Source of the DNA: Microbacterium sp. Root53 | GTDB lineage: Bacteria; Actinomycetota; Actinomycetes; Actinomycetales; Microbacteriaceae | Assembly (NCBI RefSeq): GCF_001426925.1 | Contig: NZ_LMFR01000024.1 | Coordinates: 1-64,000 of the forward strand | Direction of reading: 5' to 3' | Length of the DNA stretch: 64,000 nucleotides | Shown here: piece after piece, positions 33,422 through 43,257 of the stretch | Layout: each line of letters begins with the position of its first letter | Position numbering within the stretch: the first letter of the stretch is position 1 | The notes under the pieces: generated by a model | Databases searched by the model: none | The model's input: the letters and a program-made list of their open reading frames with translations, nothing else | Told to the model about the DNA's origin: nothing | Translations under genes and position numbers: made by a program

Positions 33422-33721
33422 ATGCTCCGCCACATCGTCATGTTCCAGCTGACCGCCACCGACCCCGCCGAGAAGGACGCGCAGGTCGCCGAGGCCAAGG
33501 CGCAGCTGGAGGCGCTCGTCGGCGTCGTGCCCGGCCTGCGCGCCATGGACGTGTCGCGCAACGTCGCGTTCGAGGGTCAGAACATGGACTTCGCGCTCGT
33601 CGCCGACTTCGACGACCTCGCCGCGCTCGAGGCGTACGGCACGCACCCGGCCCACGTGAAGGCGGCCGAGTACATCGGCACCATCCGATCGGGCCGCGCG
33701 GCGATCGACGTCGAGATCTGA
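33422..33721 (+). CDS. Dabb family (stress-responsive A/B barrel) protein
   Basis: This 99-residue protein starts at ATG 33422. It has a dimeric alpha/beta-barrel pattern: MLRHIVMFQLTATDP, a helix with AEAKAQLEALVGVVPGLRAM, DFALVADFDDLAALEAYGTH and PAHVKAAEYIG. The family has no settled enzymatic role. It sits 31 bp after the glutaredoxin-like gene and may be the last gene of that unit. Confidence 0.92.
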   Translation: MLRHIVMFQLTATDPAEKDAQVAEAKAQLEALVGVVPGLRAMDVSRNVAFEGQNMDFALVADFDDLAALEAYGTHPAHVKAAEYIGTIRSGRAAIDVEI

Positions 33722-33728
33722 CGCCGGC

Positions 33729-34196
33729 TCAGCCCAGCAGCCCGCCCCACACGGCGCGGGCACCCGATTCGCCCGCGAGCACCACGGCCACGACCACGCC
33801 GACTGCGACGACCAGGACCGCGGCGCCGATCCCGAGCGTGATCGCCCGCGCGGCGCCGTCTCGCCGGATGCGGTCGTGGCCCCGGCGGAACCACGCCCAC
33901 TGACCCGCCGCCACGACCGGCAGCGCGAGCGCCCAGGGCTGGACGGCGCGTCCGCGCGCCTCGTGCGCCTGCACATCCGGGAGCGGCCCGACGACGGCCG
34001 CCAGCGCCTCACCGGCCGCGATCGTGAAGGGCACGAGCGCCGCGACCGCGACCGCCGCGATCAGCGGCACGAGGCCCAGCCGCCGCCGCGCGGCCGGCCA
34101 CAGCTGCGCGAGGATCAGCGCGAGCGCCGTCAGCGGGATCAGCACCACGACGAGGTGCACCACGAGCGGGTGCGCCGGGAGCCCCTGGATCTCCAT
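33729..34196 (-). CDS. DUF2231 membrane protein
   Basis: This 155-residue protein starts at ATG 34196. It opens with IQGLPAHPLVVHLVVVLIPL, the DUF2231 signature with its two His, and has four hydrophobic helices (about 12-30, 42-60, 95-110 and 122-145). The function is not known; the family often sits near redox or heme genes. It is divergent from the ECF sigma gene, and its stop lies 7 bp from the convergent Dabb gene. Confidence 0.88.
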   Translation of the reverse strand: MEIQGLPAHPLVVHLVVVLIPLTALALILAQLWPAARRRLGLVPLIAAVAVAALVPFTIAAGEALAAVVGPLPDVQAHEARGRAVQPWALALPVVAAGQWAWFRRGHDRIRRDGAARAITLGIGAAVLVVAVGVVVAVVLAGESGARAVWGGLLG

Positions 34197-34314
34197 GCCG
34201 GGACCACGCGACCGGGTGTCGCGCGGTTCACGCAGTGACCACAATGAACCTGACGGGCGCCGGCGACGTGTGCACGGCATGGACGATCGGCCCCGAGGGC
34301 GGAGCGCGTGGCCG

Positions 34315-34842
34315 ATGACGGCGCAGCCGAGGCGGGCGGACCGCGGCCGGGACGCGGCCCTGCGGGAGCTGCACGACCGCCACGCGGGCGCGATCTGGCG
34401 GTACGTCGTGGCCCTGACCGGCCGTCCGGCCGACGCGGACGACGTCGTGCAGGAGACGCTCCTGCGGGCCTGGCGCACGCCCGGCATCCTCGACGAGGAA
34501 CCGGATCAGCTGAGCGGCTGGCTGTTCACGGTCGCGCGGCACCTCGTGATCGACCAGGCGCGCAGCGCGCGCCGCCGGCACGAGCAGACCCAGGACGAGC
34601 CGGCCGACGAAGCCGTCGAGGACCGCACGGAGGAGCTGCTGGACGCGATCCTGCTGCAGGACGCGCTCGCGTCGCTGCACGAGCACCACCGGGAGGTCAT
34701 CGTGCGGGCCTACTTCGGCGGGCGCAGCACCGCCGAGCTCGCGCGCGAGCTGCAGATCGCCGAGGGCACCGTGAAGTCGCGGCTGCACTACGGGCTGCGC
34801 GCGCTGCGGCTGGCGTTCCAGGAGAGGGGCGTGACGCGATGA
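34315..34842 (+). CDS. ECF-type RNA polymerase sigma factor
   Basis: This protein has 175 residues from ATG 34315; an upstream in-frame ATG at 34279 would add 12. The sigma-2 region has ELHDRHAGAIWRYVVALTG and DADDVVQETLLRAWR, with SGWLFTVARHLVIDQARSAR. The sigma-4 region has LLQDALASLHEHHREVIVRA, YFGGRSTAELARELQIAEGT and VKSRLHYGLRALR. The stop overlaps the anti-sigma start (ATGA). It likely directs the unit with its anti-sigma and the exported lipoprotein downstream. Confidence 0.93.
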   Translation: MTAQPRRADRGRDAALRELHDRHAGAIWRYVVALTGRPADADDVVQETLLRAWRTPGILDEEPDQLSGWLFTVARHLVIDQARSARRRHEQTQDEPADEAVEDRTEELLDAILLQDALASLHEHHREVIVRAYFGGRSTAELARELQIAEGTVKSRLHYGLRALRLAFQERGVTR

Positions 34843-35498
34843 GCGACCACGACGCGCTCGCCGAATGGGACGCCGCGTACGTGCTCGGCGCTCTGACTCC
34901 CGCCGACCGGCGCCGGTTCGAGGCGCACCTCGAGGAGTGCGCGCGGTGCCGCGCAGCCGTCGGGGAGCTCGTGCCCATGCCCGGCCTTCTGGCACGGGCG
35001 GGCGCACCCGACGCCGCGCCGCCCGCCCCTCCCGCCGACCTCCTCGATCGCATGCGGGAGCGGGAGCGGCGCCGCGTGCGCGGCGTCCGCGCGCGGATCG
35101 CCGGATGGGCGGCGGCCGCCGCGGTCGCGCTCGCACTCGCGATCGGGGTGCCCGCGGCGATGGAGGCGCCGGACGAACCGGACGTCACGGTCGCCCTGGA
35201 GTCGGCCGCGATGTCGGTCGAGGTCGGGCTCGAGCCCGTCGCGTGGGGCACGCGGCTGGTCATCCGGTGCGAGTACCCGGACGCCGGATACGGCTATGGC
35301 GCCGGCGCCGGCTACGCGCTCGTCGTGACCGACGTGGACGGGCGCTCGCAGCAGGTGTCCACGTGGGGCGCGATGCCGGGCCGCGCGGTCGAGCTCGAGG
35401 CCGCGACCTCGCTCCCGGTCGAGCGGATCGCGAGCCTGGCCGTCCGCGCGGAGGGCGGCGACATCCTGATGAGCGTCCCGGTTCCGCGCGAGGGGTGA
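34839..35498 (+). CDS. Membrane anti-sigma factor with zinc-binding anti-sigma domain
   Basis: This protein has 219 residues from ATG 34839. The N-terminal ZAS domain has His30-x3-Cys34-x2-Cys37 in FEAHLEECARCRAAV after the AAYVLGALTPADRRR helix. One membrane helix lies at about 88-107 (GWAAAAAVALALAIGVPAAM), and the extracytoplasmic C-terminal domain resembles the RskA type. It should hold the sigma factor inactive until a signal outside triggers release. Confidence 0.92.
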   Translation: MSDHDALAEWDAAYVLGALTPADRRRFEAHLEECARCRAAVGELVPMPGLLARAGAPDAAPPAPPADLLDRMRERERRRVRGVRARIAGWAAAAAVALALAIGVPAAMEAPDEPDVTVALESAAMSVEVGLEPVAWGTRLVIRCEYPDAGYGYGAGAGYALVVTDVDGRSQQVSTWGAMPGRAVELEAATSLPVERIASLAVRAEGGDILMSVPVPREG

Positions 35499-35586
35499 AC
35501 GCCGGGGACCCGCGGCTCGTGTTCCCGTCGGACCGTCTTCGCGGCCCGCGACCCCGAGGGGTCGACTCCGACGAGGGGAGCACGTC

Positions 35587-36096
35587 ATGAGGACGAGGTT
35601 CAGCCGCCGCGCCGCGGCGGTGCTGCTGGGCGCGACGGCGCTCGCGACCGCGCTGGCCGGATGCGGCGGCGGTGCGGGCGACGGGCCGATGTCGCCCGGG
35701 ACGGATCCGTACGGCTCCGACGGCGGCGAGACCGGCACGATGGGCGCGGTGTCGCTCACCACCGCCGAGACCGACCTCGGCACGATCGTCGTGGACGGCG
35801 ACGGCAAGGTCGTCTACCAGTTCGACAGCGACGAGCAGGGTGCGGGCGTCTCGACGTGCGAGGGCCAGTGCCTGGGGAACTGGCCGCCCGTGCCCGGCGG
35901 CGAGGACGTCGAGGCCGAGGGCGTGACCGGCGAGGTCGGCACCATCACCGGCGTCGACGGCGAGCCGCAGCTCACCCTGAACGGCTGGCCGCTGTACTAC
36001 TTCGCGGGCGATCAGGCGGCCGGCGATACGAACGGCCAGGGCGTCGACGAGGTCTGGTGGGTCCTCGATCCCGCGGGCGAGCCCATCCGGGACTGA
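35587..36096 (+). CDS. Lipoprotein with secreted-repeat (Lipoprotein_15) domain
   Basis: This protein has 169 residues from ATG 35587. It has a signal peptide with lipobox LAGC (Cys26), then two copies of the secreted repeat: DLGTIVVDGDGKVVYQFDSD with STCEGQCLGNWPPV, and GEPQLTLNGWPLYYFAGDQA with GVDEVWWVLDPAG. The C-x3-C-x2-NWPP and GxPLYYF elements define the family. The function is unknown; it is often encoded next to ECF sigma/anti-sigma pairs, as here, and may be their regulon member. Confidence 0.9.
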   Translation: MRTRFSRRAAAVLLGATALATALAGCGGGAGDGPMSPGTDPYGSDGGETGTMGAVSLTTAETDLGTIVVDGDGKVVYQFDSDEQGAGVSTCEGQCLGNWPPVPGGEDVEAEGVTGEVGTITGVDGEPQLTLNGWPLYYFAGDQAAGDTNGQGVDEVWWVLDPAGEPIRD

Positions 36097-36110
36097 CCGC
36101 GGTCAGTCCC
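36089..36110. terminator. Perfect 22-bp palindrome at the lipoprotein stop codon
   Basis: The arms GGGACTGACCG and CGGTCAGTCCC meet with no loop at 36089-36110. The palindrome contains the TGA stop of the lipoprotein gene and lies 8 bp from the end of the convergent aspS. It is a likely bidirectional terminator or RNA-stabilising hairpin. Confidence 0.5.
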
Positions 36111-36117
36111 GGGGGGC

Positions 36118-37899
<1,782 letters not shown>

Positions 37900-38076
37900 T
37901 TCAGGATCCTCCTGGGGCGTGACGGAACCCGACAAGTCTAGGCGGTGCGGTTTTCCGCGGCGGATCGCGGCGGTTCGGGACAGCCGGAAGCGGATCCGGG
38001 GGCCCGCACCCAGGATCCGGACACCTCCGCTCGATAGCGTCGGAGGGATCGTGCCCCGACCGGAGGATGCCGCCAC

Positions 38077-38736
38077 ATGATGACGACGACCGAGACCACG
38101 ACCGACGGCTCCTGGCTGGGGTCGCTCGTCGACTTCGTCGTCTCCCTGATGGACGTGATCGGCCCCTACGGCGCCGGCATCGCGATCGCAGCCGAGAACC
38201 TGTTCCCGCCGCTGCCCAGCGAGGCCATCCTGCCGATGGCGGGCCTGGCGGCGTCCCGGGGCTCGTTCGCGCTGTGGGAGGCCATCCTGTGGACCACGGT
38301 CGGATCGATCGTGGGCGCGCTCGTGCTCTACGGCATCGGCGCGTGGTTCGGCCTCGAGCGCCTGCGCCGGATCGCCGACCGCCTGCCGCTCATGAAGGTC
38401 GAGGACGTCGACCGCACGGTGGCGTGGTTCCACCGCCACGGCGGGGCCGCGGTGTTCTTCGGCCGGTTCATCCCGATCTTCCGCAGCCTGATCTCCATCC
38501 CGGCCGGCGTCGTGCACATGCCGCTGTGGCGCTTCGTGCTCTTCACGGGCGCAGGCAGCCTGATCTGGAACACGATCTTCATCCTGGTCGGCTGGTACCT
38601 CGGCGAGGCCTGGCACATCGTCGAGCAGTACATGGACGTGTTCCAGAACATCGTGATCGCGGTCGTGATCGTGGCGGTGGCCTGGTTCGTCGTGGCCCGC
38701 ATCCGCGCGCTGCGCGCCGAAAACCGCGCCGACTGA
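38077..38736 (+). CDS. DedA family membrane protein
   Basis: This 219-residue protein starts at ATG 38077. It has the DedA pattern: [42 protein letters not shown], then [20 protein letters not shown] and [13 protein letters not shown] with conserved Gly, Arg and Pro. [10 protein letters not shown] precedes the last helix. DedA/VTT proteins include undecaprenyl-phosphate and phospholipid flippases; the substrate here is not determined. Confidence 0.93.
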   Translation: MMTTTETTTDGSWLGSLVDFVVSLMDVIGPYGAGIAIAAENLFPPLPSEAILPMAGLAASRGSFALWEAILWTTVGSIVGALVLYGIGAWFGLERLRRIADRLPLMKVEDVDRTVAWFHRHGGAAVFFGRFIPIFRSLISIPAGVVHMPLWRFVLFTGAGSLIWNTIFILVGWYLGEAWHIVEQYMDVFQNIVIAVVIVAVAWFVVARIRALRAENRAD

Positions 38737-38743
38737 CCCGCCG

Positions 38744-38783
38744 TTGCCCCGAGTCGCCGCCACGTGGCGACAACTCGGGGCAA
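38744..38783. repeat. 40-bp inverted repeat between convergent genes
   Basis: Arms TTGCCCCGAGT and ACTCGGGGCAA flank an inner TCGCC/GGCGA pair. The element fits between the DedA stop and the convergent lipoprotein gene and could end both transcripts. It ends 7 bp before the lipoprotein stop. Confidence 0.6.
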
Positions 38784-38789
38784 GCCCTT

Positions 38790-40784
38790 TCAGTCGGCGG
38801 TCAGCGCCGCGGCGATGCGCTCGACGGCCTCGACGCCCTCGCGCATGCGCCACTGCGCCGGGTCGTCGGTGCTCGTCGTCGTGACCACGATGCGGTAGCC
38901 GGGGAGCCAGGACTCGAGCTCGAGGCCCGTGGGCACGTACGCGCCGACCACGAATCCGCCGGCGGCGTCCAGGATGTCCGAGCGCTGCACGCCGCCCAGC
39001 TCCGTCTTCTCGGCCTCGGAGCGGCGCTGCGCGACCTCTTCGGCGTCGGCGCTCTCGCGCGACACCCACACCTGCACGCGCGACCGGATGCCCGGGTCGG
39101 TGACGGCCTTGCCGCGCTCGCTCGCCCAGCCGCACGCCACGCGGCCGGTGCCCGAGGCGGTGATGCCGCGCAGGCCGTGGAAGCCCTCGGCCAGCGGAGC
39201 CGCGAGCTCGTAGATGTCGTCGCACGACAGCAGCGAGAGCCCGAGGCCGGCGAGCGCGTCGACCGCGAGGCGGGCGGCCTCCGGATCCGCCCACTGGTCG
39301 GGCAGCTGCGCCGCGAAGCGGGCGCGGTCGTCGGGGGAGCAGGATGCGAAGGGCGCGACCGCCGCGACCGTCGCCGTCGGCCACCCGGGATGCGTCGCGA
39401 GCGAGCCGTCGGTGCCCGCGAACTCCGGCGCACCCGCCAGGTTCGCGAAGAGCGCGGCGGCGTCCGCCTCGGCGTCGTCGCACGTCGGCTCCCACGCGCC
39501 GAGCTCGGCCGGGTCGGATCCGCCCAGCACGGTCCAGGATGCGCCGCCCGCAGGCGCCGCGGCGGCCGCCACGAGCGCCTCCGAGCGCGCCTCCGCCAGC
39601 TCCTCGAAGGCGCCGGATGCGCCGATGCGCGCCGCGGCCTCGGCCGCGCGGCGGCCCTGGACCTCGGCGGCGGTCGAGGTCTCGCCCGCCCCCGGCACCT
39701 GCCGCGCGCACGTCGTGAGCTCGGCGCCCAGGGCCGCGACCGCGGATGCGTCCTGCACGTCGCCGCCCCCCGCGGTGGCGCAGCGGAACAGGTGGGACAG
39801 CAGGCCCGTCGTGGACGCATCCGGGACCTCGCCGAGCGAGACGCGTCGCGCGAACGCGGCGAGCAGATCCAGCGCGGCCGTCCGGACGTCCACGTACGCG
39901 ACCGCGCGGTGCGCGCCGCCGTCGGGCTCGCTCAGGCCCACGTCCACGCCGCCGCCCGGAGGCAGCAGCGCGGTGCGCTCGTCGTCCACCAGGCTCGCCG
40001 CCAGCGTCCAGAACCGCGATCCGCCGCGCTCGCGCGTGATCCAGTCGAAGGCGGCCTCGCCCGTGAGGGTGAGCGCCCGGGGGACGTCGCCACGGCTGCG
40101 CGTGCGCACCGTCAGCACATCGGAGCGGTGCGTCTCGACGCACGCCGTGATCGCCGACTCGGGGCGCTCGGCATCCGGATCGGCGTAGGTCGCGACCCAG
40201 CCGGGCAGGTCGGCGTCGCCGCACGCGGGCAGGTCCACCGCGGGAGTCGGCGCGGGGCCGTCCTGCACGGACGCCGCGGCCCACGCGACTGTCCCCGGCT
40301 GCGTGATCCCGGCGGTCAGGCGGCCGCCCTCGACCACGGCGCCGGGCTCGGGCGCCCACACGCGCAGGTCGGGATCCCAGCGCACGAGCGACGCGCTCGC
40401 CGCGGCCTCGGCCGGCAGGGTCGACAGATCCCACGTGACGGTGATCGGATCGGCGAAGGTGCCCGCCGACTCCAGCCGGACCGGCGTGCCGAAGACCTCG
40501 CGCGCGATCCCGGAGTCGGCCTCGCCGATCCGTGCGCCGACCGTGACGTTGGCGACGTTCGTGCGCACGGCGCCGTCGGGCACGTCGATCGCGACGCCGG
40601 CCGCGCCCCAGCGCGCGCCCTCGGCGTCGACCTGCGTCGTGCGCGCGTCGGCGAAGGACGGAGCCGGGTCGCGCTGCGCTTCGCCGTCGGAGGGCTCCGC
40701 GACACACGCGGTGAGGGAGAGCGCCACGGCGGCCGCGATCGCGCCCGCCGCGAGGCGGCGGATCCGGCGCGGGCGACTGATCAC
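38790..40784 (-). CDS. Large exported lipoprotein, unknown function
   Basis: This protein has 664 residues from GTG 40784. It has a basic start [14 protein letters not shown], a hydrophobic core and the lipobox LTAC (Cys27). A strand-rich region follows ([20 protein letters not shown], then [11 protein letters not shown]) that resembles ZU5-like or Ig-like segments; this is inference. The middle is Ala-rich and helical with paired cysteines, and the C-terminus ([28 protein letters not shown]) looks like a compact alpha/beta domain. I do not recognise a family. It is divergent from the phosphatase gene. Confidence 0.65.
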   Translation of the reverse strand: MISRPRRIRRLAAGAIAAAVALSLTACVAEPSDGEAQRDPAPSFADARTTQVDAEGARWGAAGVAIDVPDGAVRTNVANVTVGARIGEADSGIAREVFGTPVRLESAGTFADPITVTWDLSTLPAEAAASASLVRWDPDLRVWAPEPGAVVEGGRLTAGITQPGTVAWAAASVQDGPAPTPAVDLPACGDADLPGWVATYADPDAERPESAITACVETHRSDVLTVRTRSRGDVPRALTLTGEAAFDWITRERGGSRFWTLAASLVDDERTALLPPGGGVDVGLSEPDGGAHRAVAYVDVRTAALDLLAAFARRVSLGEVPDASTTGLLSHLFRCATAGGGDVQDASAVAALGAELTTCARQVPGAGETSTAAEVQGRRAAEAAARIGASGAFEELAEARSEALVAAAAAPAGGASWTVLGGSDPAELGAWEPTCDDAEADAAALFANLAGAPEFAGTDGSLATHPGWPTATVAAVAPFASCSPDDRARFAAQLPDQWADPEAARLAVDALAGLGLSLLSCDDIYELAAPLAEGFHGLRGITASGTGRVACGWASERGKAVTDPGIRSRVQVWVSRESADAEEVAQRRSEAEKTELGGVQRSDILDAAGGFVVGAYVPTGLELESWLPGYRIVVTTTSTDDPAQWRMREGVEAVERIAAALTAD

Positions 40785-40877
40785 GCGCCCACGGTATCCG
40801 GGGTGCCCGGGGCGAGCCCGACGGCGCTCCGGCGCACGTCGGAGAGGGCCGCGCGCGGCTTCCGTAGGATGGGGCAC

Positions 40878-41507
40878 GTGACGGCCGAACGGATCCACCT
40901 CGTGCGTCACGGCGAGGTCTACAACCCCGATCGCGTGCTCTACGAGCGGCTGCCCGGCTTCCGCCTGAGCGACGACGGGCGCCGGATGGCGCGCGCGGCG
41001 GCGGAGCACATCCTGTCGCTCGACCGGCCGGTCTCGGCGCTGCTGAGCTCGCCCCTGCAGCGCACGCAGGAGTCCTCGGAGCCGCTCGCCGAGCTGCTGG
41101 GGCTCGAGGTGCGGCTCGAGGAGCGCGTGATCGAGCCGACCAACGTCTTCGCGGGCATGCGGATGAGCCGCGCGCTGCGCAAGCCGTGGAACTGGCACCA
41201 CCTGCGCCGCCCGTCGCTCCCCAGCTGGGGCGAGCCGTACTCCCAGGTCGTCGACCGGATGCACGCCGCGCTCGACGAGGCGTGGCACGGCACGCACTCG
41301 GGCGACGTCGTGATCGTCTCGCACCAGGCGCCCATCTGGCTCACGCACCTCTCGGTCGCCGGTCTGCCCCTGCCGCACGACCCGCGCACCCGCCGCTGCG
41401 CGCTCTCGAGCGTCACGTCGTTCGAGCGCCACGGCGACGTCTGGCGCGAGGTCGCGTACGCCGAGCCCGCCCCGCTGCAGGACGCGGTCGACGTCGGCGC
41501 GGTCTGA
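40878..41507 (+). CDS. Histidine phosphatase family protein
   Basis: This protein has 209 residues from GTG 40878 behind GGATGGGG; an in-frame ATG at 40869 would add three. The phosphohistidine motif [11 protein letters not shown] is at the start, then [18 protein letters not shown], and the second catalytic His in [12 protein letters not shown]. It is a cytoplasmic phosphomutase-fold phosphatase of unknown substrate. In mycobacteria the homologue (Rv0525) precedes the same cytochrome c maturation genes, and the order here is the same. Confidence 0.92.
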   Translation: MTAERIHLVRHGEVYNPDRVLYERLPGFRLSDDGRRMARAAAEHILSLDRPVSALLSSPLQRTQESSEPLAELLGLEVRLEERVIEPTNVFAGMRMSRALRKPWNWHHLRRPSLPSWGEPYSQVVDRMHAALDEAWHGTHSGDVVIVSHQAPIWLTHLSVAGLPLPHDPRTRRCALSSVTSFERHGDVWREVAYAEPAPLQDAVDVGAV

Positions 41508-41546
41508 GCCAGACGGTCGCTTCGCTCGCACGACGGTCGCCCCCTC

Positions 41547-41738
41547 GTGGTCGTTGAGCGGAGCGAAGCGGAGTCGAAACGGGCTGAGCGAGCGCAGCGA
41601 GTCGAAGCCGACACCCCCGTGGTCGTCTCGCTCTGAGCGCCAGCGAGGATCCGAAACGGCGCCGATGCTCCTCGGCCGGTCGGGTTGATCCGGCCACGTT
41701 TCGACTCCGGCGCTGGCGCGCCTCCGCTCAACGACCAC
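41547..41738. repeat. Composite REP-like repeat upstream of the ccs cluster (cluster F)
   Basis: The gap 41508-41834 holds no gene. It carries at least four repeat units: GGTCGTTGAGCGGAGCGAAG through GTCGAAACG (41549-41581), GCTGAGCGAGCGCAGCGAGT (to 41606), a diverged GTCTCGCTCTGAGCGCCAGC unit, and an opposite GTTTCGACTCCGGCGCTGGC to CTCAACGACCAC unit (41697-41738). The first roughly 60 bases match cluster G (46528) with one difference. Confidence 0.85.
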
Positions 41739-41834
41739 GGGGAAGATGTCGGTCGTCGAGCGGGCGCGCCCCGGCGGGCGGCGCTTTCGGCTGGCGCACA
41801 GCCGCCGCATATGCGCGAACGTAGGATTGGGGGC

Positions 41835-42470
41835 GTGCCTCCCGTCGCCGTCCCGACCGTCTCGCCGCGCGTGCGCGGCGCACGCCGGATCGCCGCGGCG
41901 CTGGTCGCCGCCGGGCTCGCGTTCGCGCTCGCCGCGTGCGCTCCCGATCCCGTGAGCCAGCAGTATCTGGAGGGCGGGAACCAGGGCTACATCTCGGGCG
42001 AGTTCGCCGTCACCGAGATCGGCGAGGCCGATCGGGGCGAGCCCGTCGAGTGGGCGGGCGTCACCGAGACGGGCGAGGCCCTCTCGAGCGAGGACGTCGC
42101 CGGCGAGGTCGTGGTGGTCAACTTCTGGTACGCCCAGTGCGACCCGTGCCGCGCGGAGGCCGCCGACCTCGAGTCCGTGTGGCAGGAGTACCAGGCCGAG
42201 GGTGTGCGCTTCGTGGGCATCAACACCCGTGACCAGGCCGACCAGGCGATCTCGTTCGCCGAGAAGCACGGCGTGACTTACCCCAGCATCATCGACGTGC
42301 ACGACGGCGCCGTGAAGCTCGCGTTCGTCGCCGCCACGCCCGTCAACGCGACCCCGGTCACGCTCGTGCTCGACCGCGAGGGCCGCGTCGCCGCCCGCAT
42401 CATCGGCCAGCTCGAGAGCGCGTCGATCCTGTCGACCCTCGTGGGGGAGACCCTCGAGGAGGGCGCGTGA
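41835..42470 (+). CDS. TlpA/ResA-like membrane thiol-disulfide reductase
   Basis: This protein has 211 residues from GTG 41835. It has a signal with lipobox LAAC (Cys35), then a thioredoxin fold with VVVVNFWYAQCDPCRAEA (Cys102-x2-Cys105), VRFVGINTRDQADQAI and the cis-Pro segment NATPVTLVLDREGRV. It reduces apocytochrome c cysteines outside the membrane before heme attachment, receiving electrons from CcdA encoded just downstream. It is the first gene of the tlpA-ccdA-resB-ccsB cluster. Confidence 0.93.
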   Translation: MPPVAVPTVSPRVRGARRIAAALVAAGLAFALAACAPDPVSQQYLEGGNQGYISGEFAVTEIGEADRGEPVEWAGVTETGEALSSEDVAGEVVVVNFWYAQCDPCRAEAADLESVWQEYQAEGVRFVGINTRDQADQAISFAEKHGVTYPSIIDVHDGAVKLAFVAATPVNATPVTLVLDREGRVAARIIGQLESASILSTLVGETLEEGA

Positions 42471-42498
42471 CCCAGCGGTCGCGCGCGGCGGGCCGCGG

Positions 42499-43257
42499 AT
42501 GAACCCGGGCTCGGTCGTCTTCGACGGCGCGCTGTGGGCCGCGATCCCGATCGCGCTTCTGGCGGGCCTGATCTCGTTCCTGTCGCCGTGCGTGCTGCCG
42601 CTCGTGCCGGGCTACCTCGGCTTCATCGGCGGCGCCGTCTCGCCCAAGGGCGCCGAGGCGCCCGCCGGACGCGGCCGGCTGCTCGGCGGCGTCCTGCTGT
42701 TCATCGCCGGGTTCACGCTCGTGTTCGTCACGATCATCGTGCTCGGCGGCATCGCGGGAGGCGCGACGCAGCGGTTCTCGCTGCTCTACGGCGACGCGAT
42801 CACGCGCGTGCTCGGCGTCCTGATCATCCTGCTCGGCCTCGTCTTCATCGGCTTCTTCGGCTTCGCGCAGCGCACCGCGAAGCTCCACCTGAAGGGCGAC
42901 CTGGGGCTCGTCGGGGCGCCGCTGCTCGGCGTCGCTCTGGGCCTCGGCTGGGCGCCCTGCATCGGCCCGACCCTGACCGCGATCCTCGCGATCTCGTACG
43001 ACCAGGGCGACGCGGGCCGCGCGACCCTGCTGGGGCTGGCGTACTCGCTGGGCCTCGGCATCCCGTTCCTGCTCGTCGCGCTCGGCTTCGGCTGGGCCAC
43101 CCGCTCCCTCGCGTTCCTGCGCCGCCACGTGCGCGTCGTCAACATCGTCGGCGGCGTGCTGCTGGTCATCCTGGGCGTGCTCATGGTGACCGGCGTGTGG
43201 ACCATGATCATGAACCGCCTGCAGGGGGTGTTCGCGAATGTCCCGCTCCCTCTCTGA
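42499..43257 (+). CDS. ccdA: Cytochrome c biogenesis protein CcdA
   Basis: This 252-residue, six-helix membrane protein starts at ATG 42499. The two redox Cys are in LISFLSPCVLPLVPGYLGF and LGWAPCIGPTLTAIL, the DsbD/CcdA signature. It carries electrons from cytoplasmic thioredoxin to the TlpA-like protein. It starts 28 bp after the tlpA-like gene and overlaps resB by 20 bp. Confidence 0.96.
   Translation: MNPGSVVFDGALWAAIPIALLAGLISFLSPCVLPLVPGYLGFIGGAVSPKGAEAPAGRGRLLGGVLLFIAGFTLVFVTIIVLGGIAGGATQRFSLLYGDAITRVLGVLIILLGLVFIGFFGFAQRTAKLHLKGDLGLVGAPLLGVALGLGWAPCIGPTLTAILAISYDQGDAGRATLLGLAYSLGLGIPFLLVALGFGWATRSLAFLRRHVRVVNIVGGVLLVILGVLMVTGVWTMIMNRLQGVFANVPLPL

Noticed and set aside
41508..41834. 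Short open frames in the repeat-rich gap before the tlpA-like gene
   Set aside because: All translations are repeat-derived (RFDS, SERSES patterns) and have no ribosome binding site or family match.
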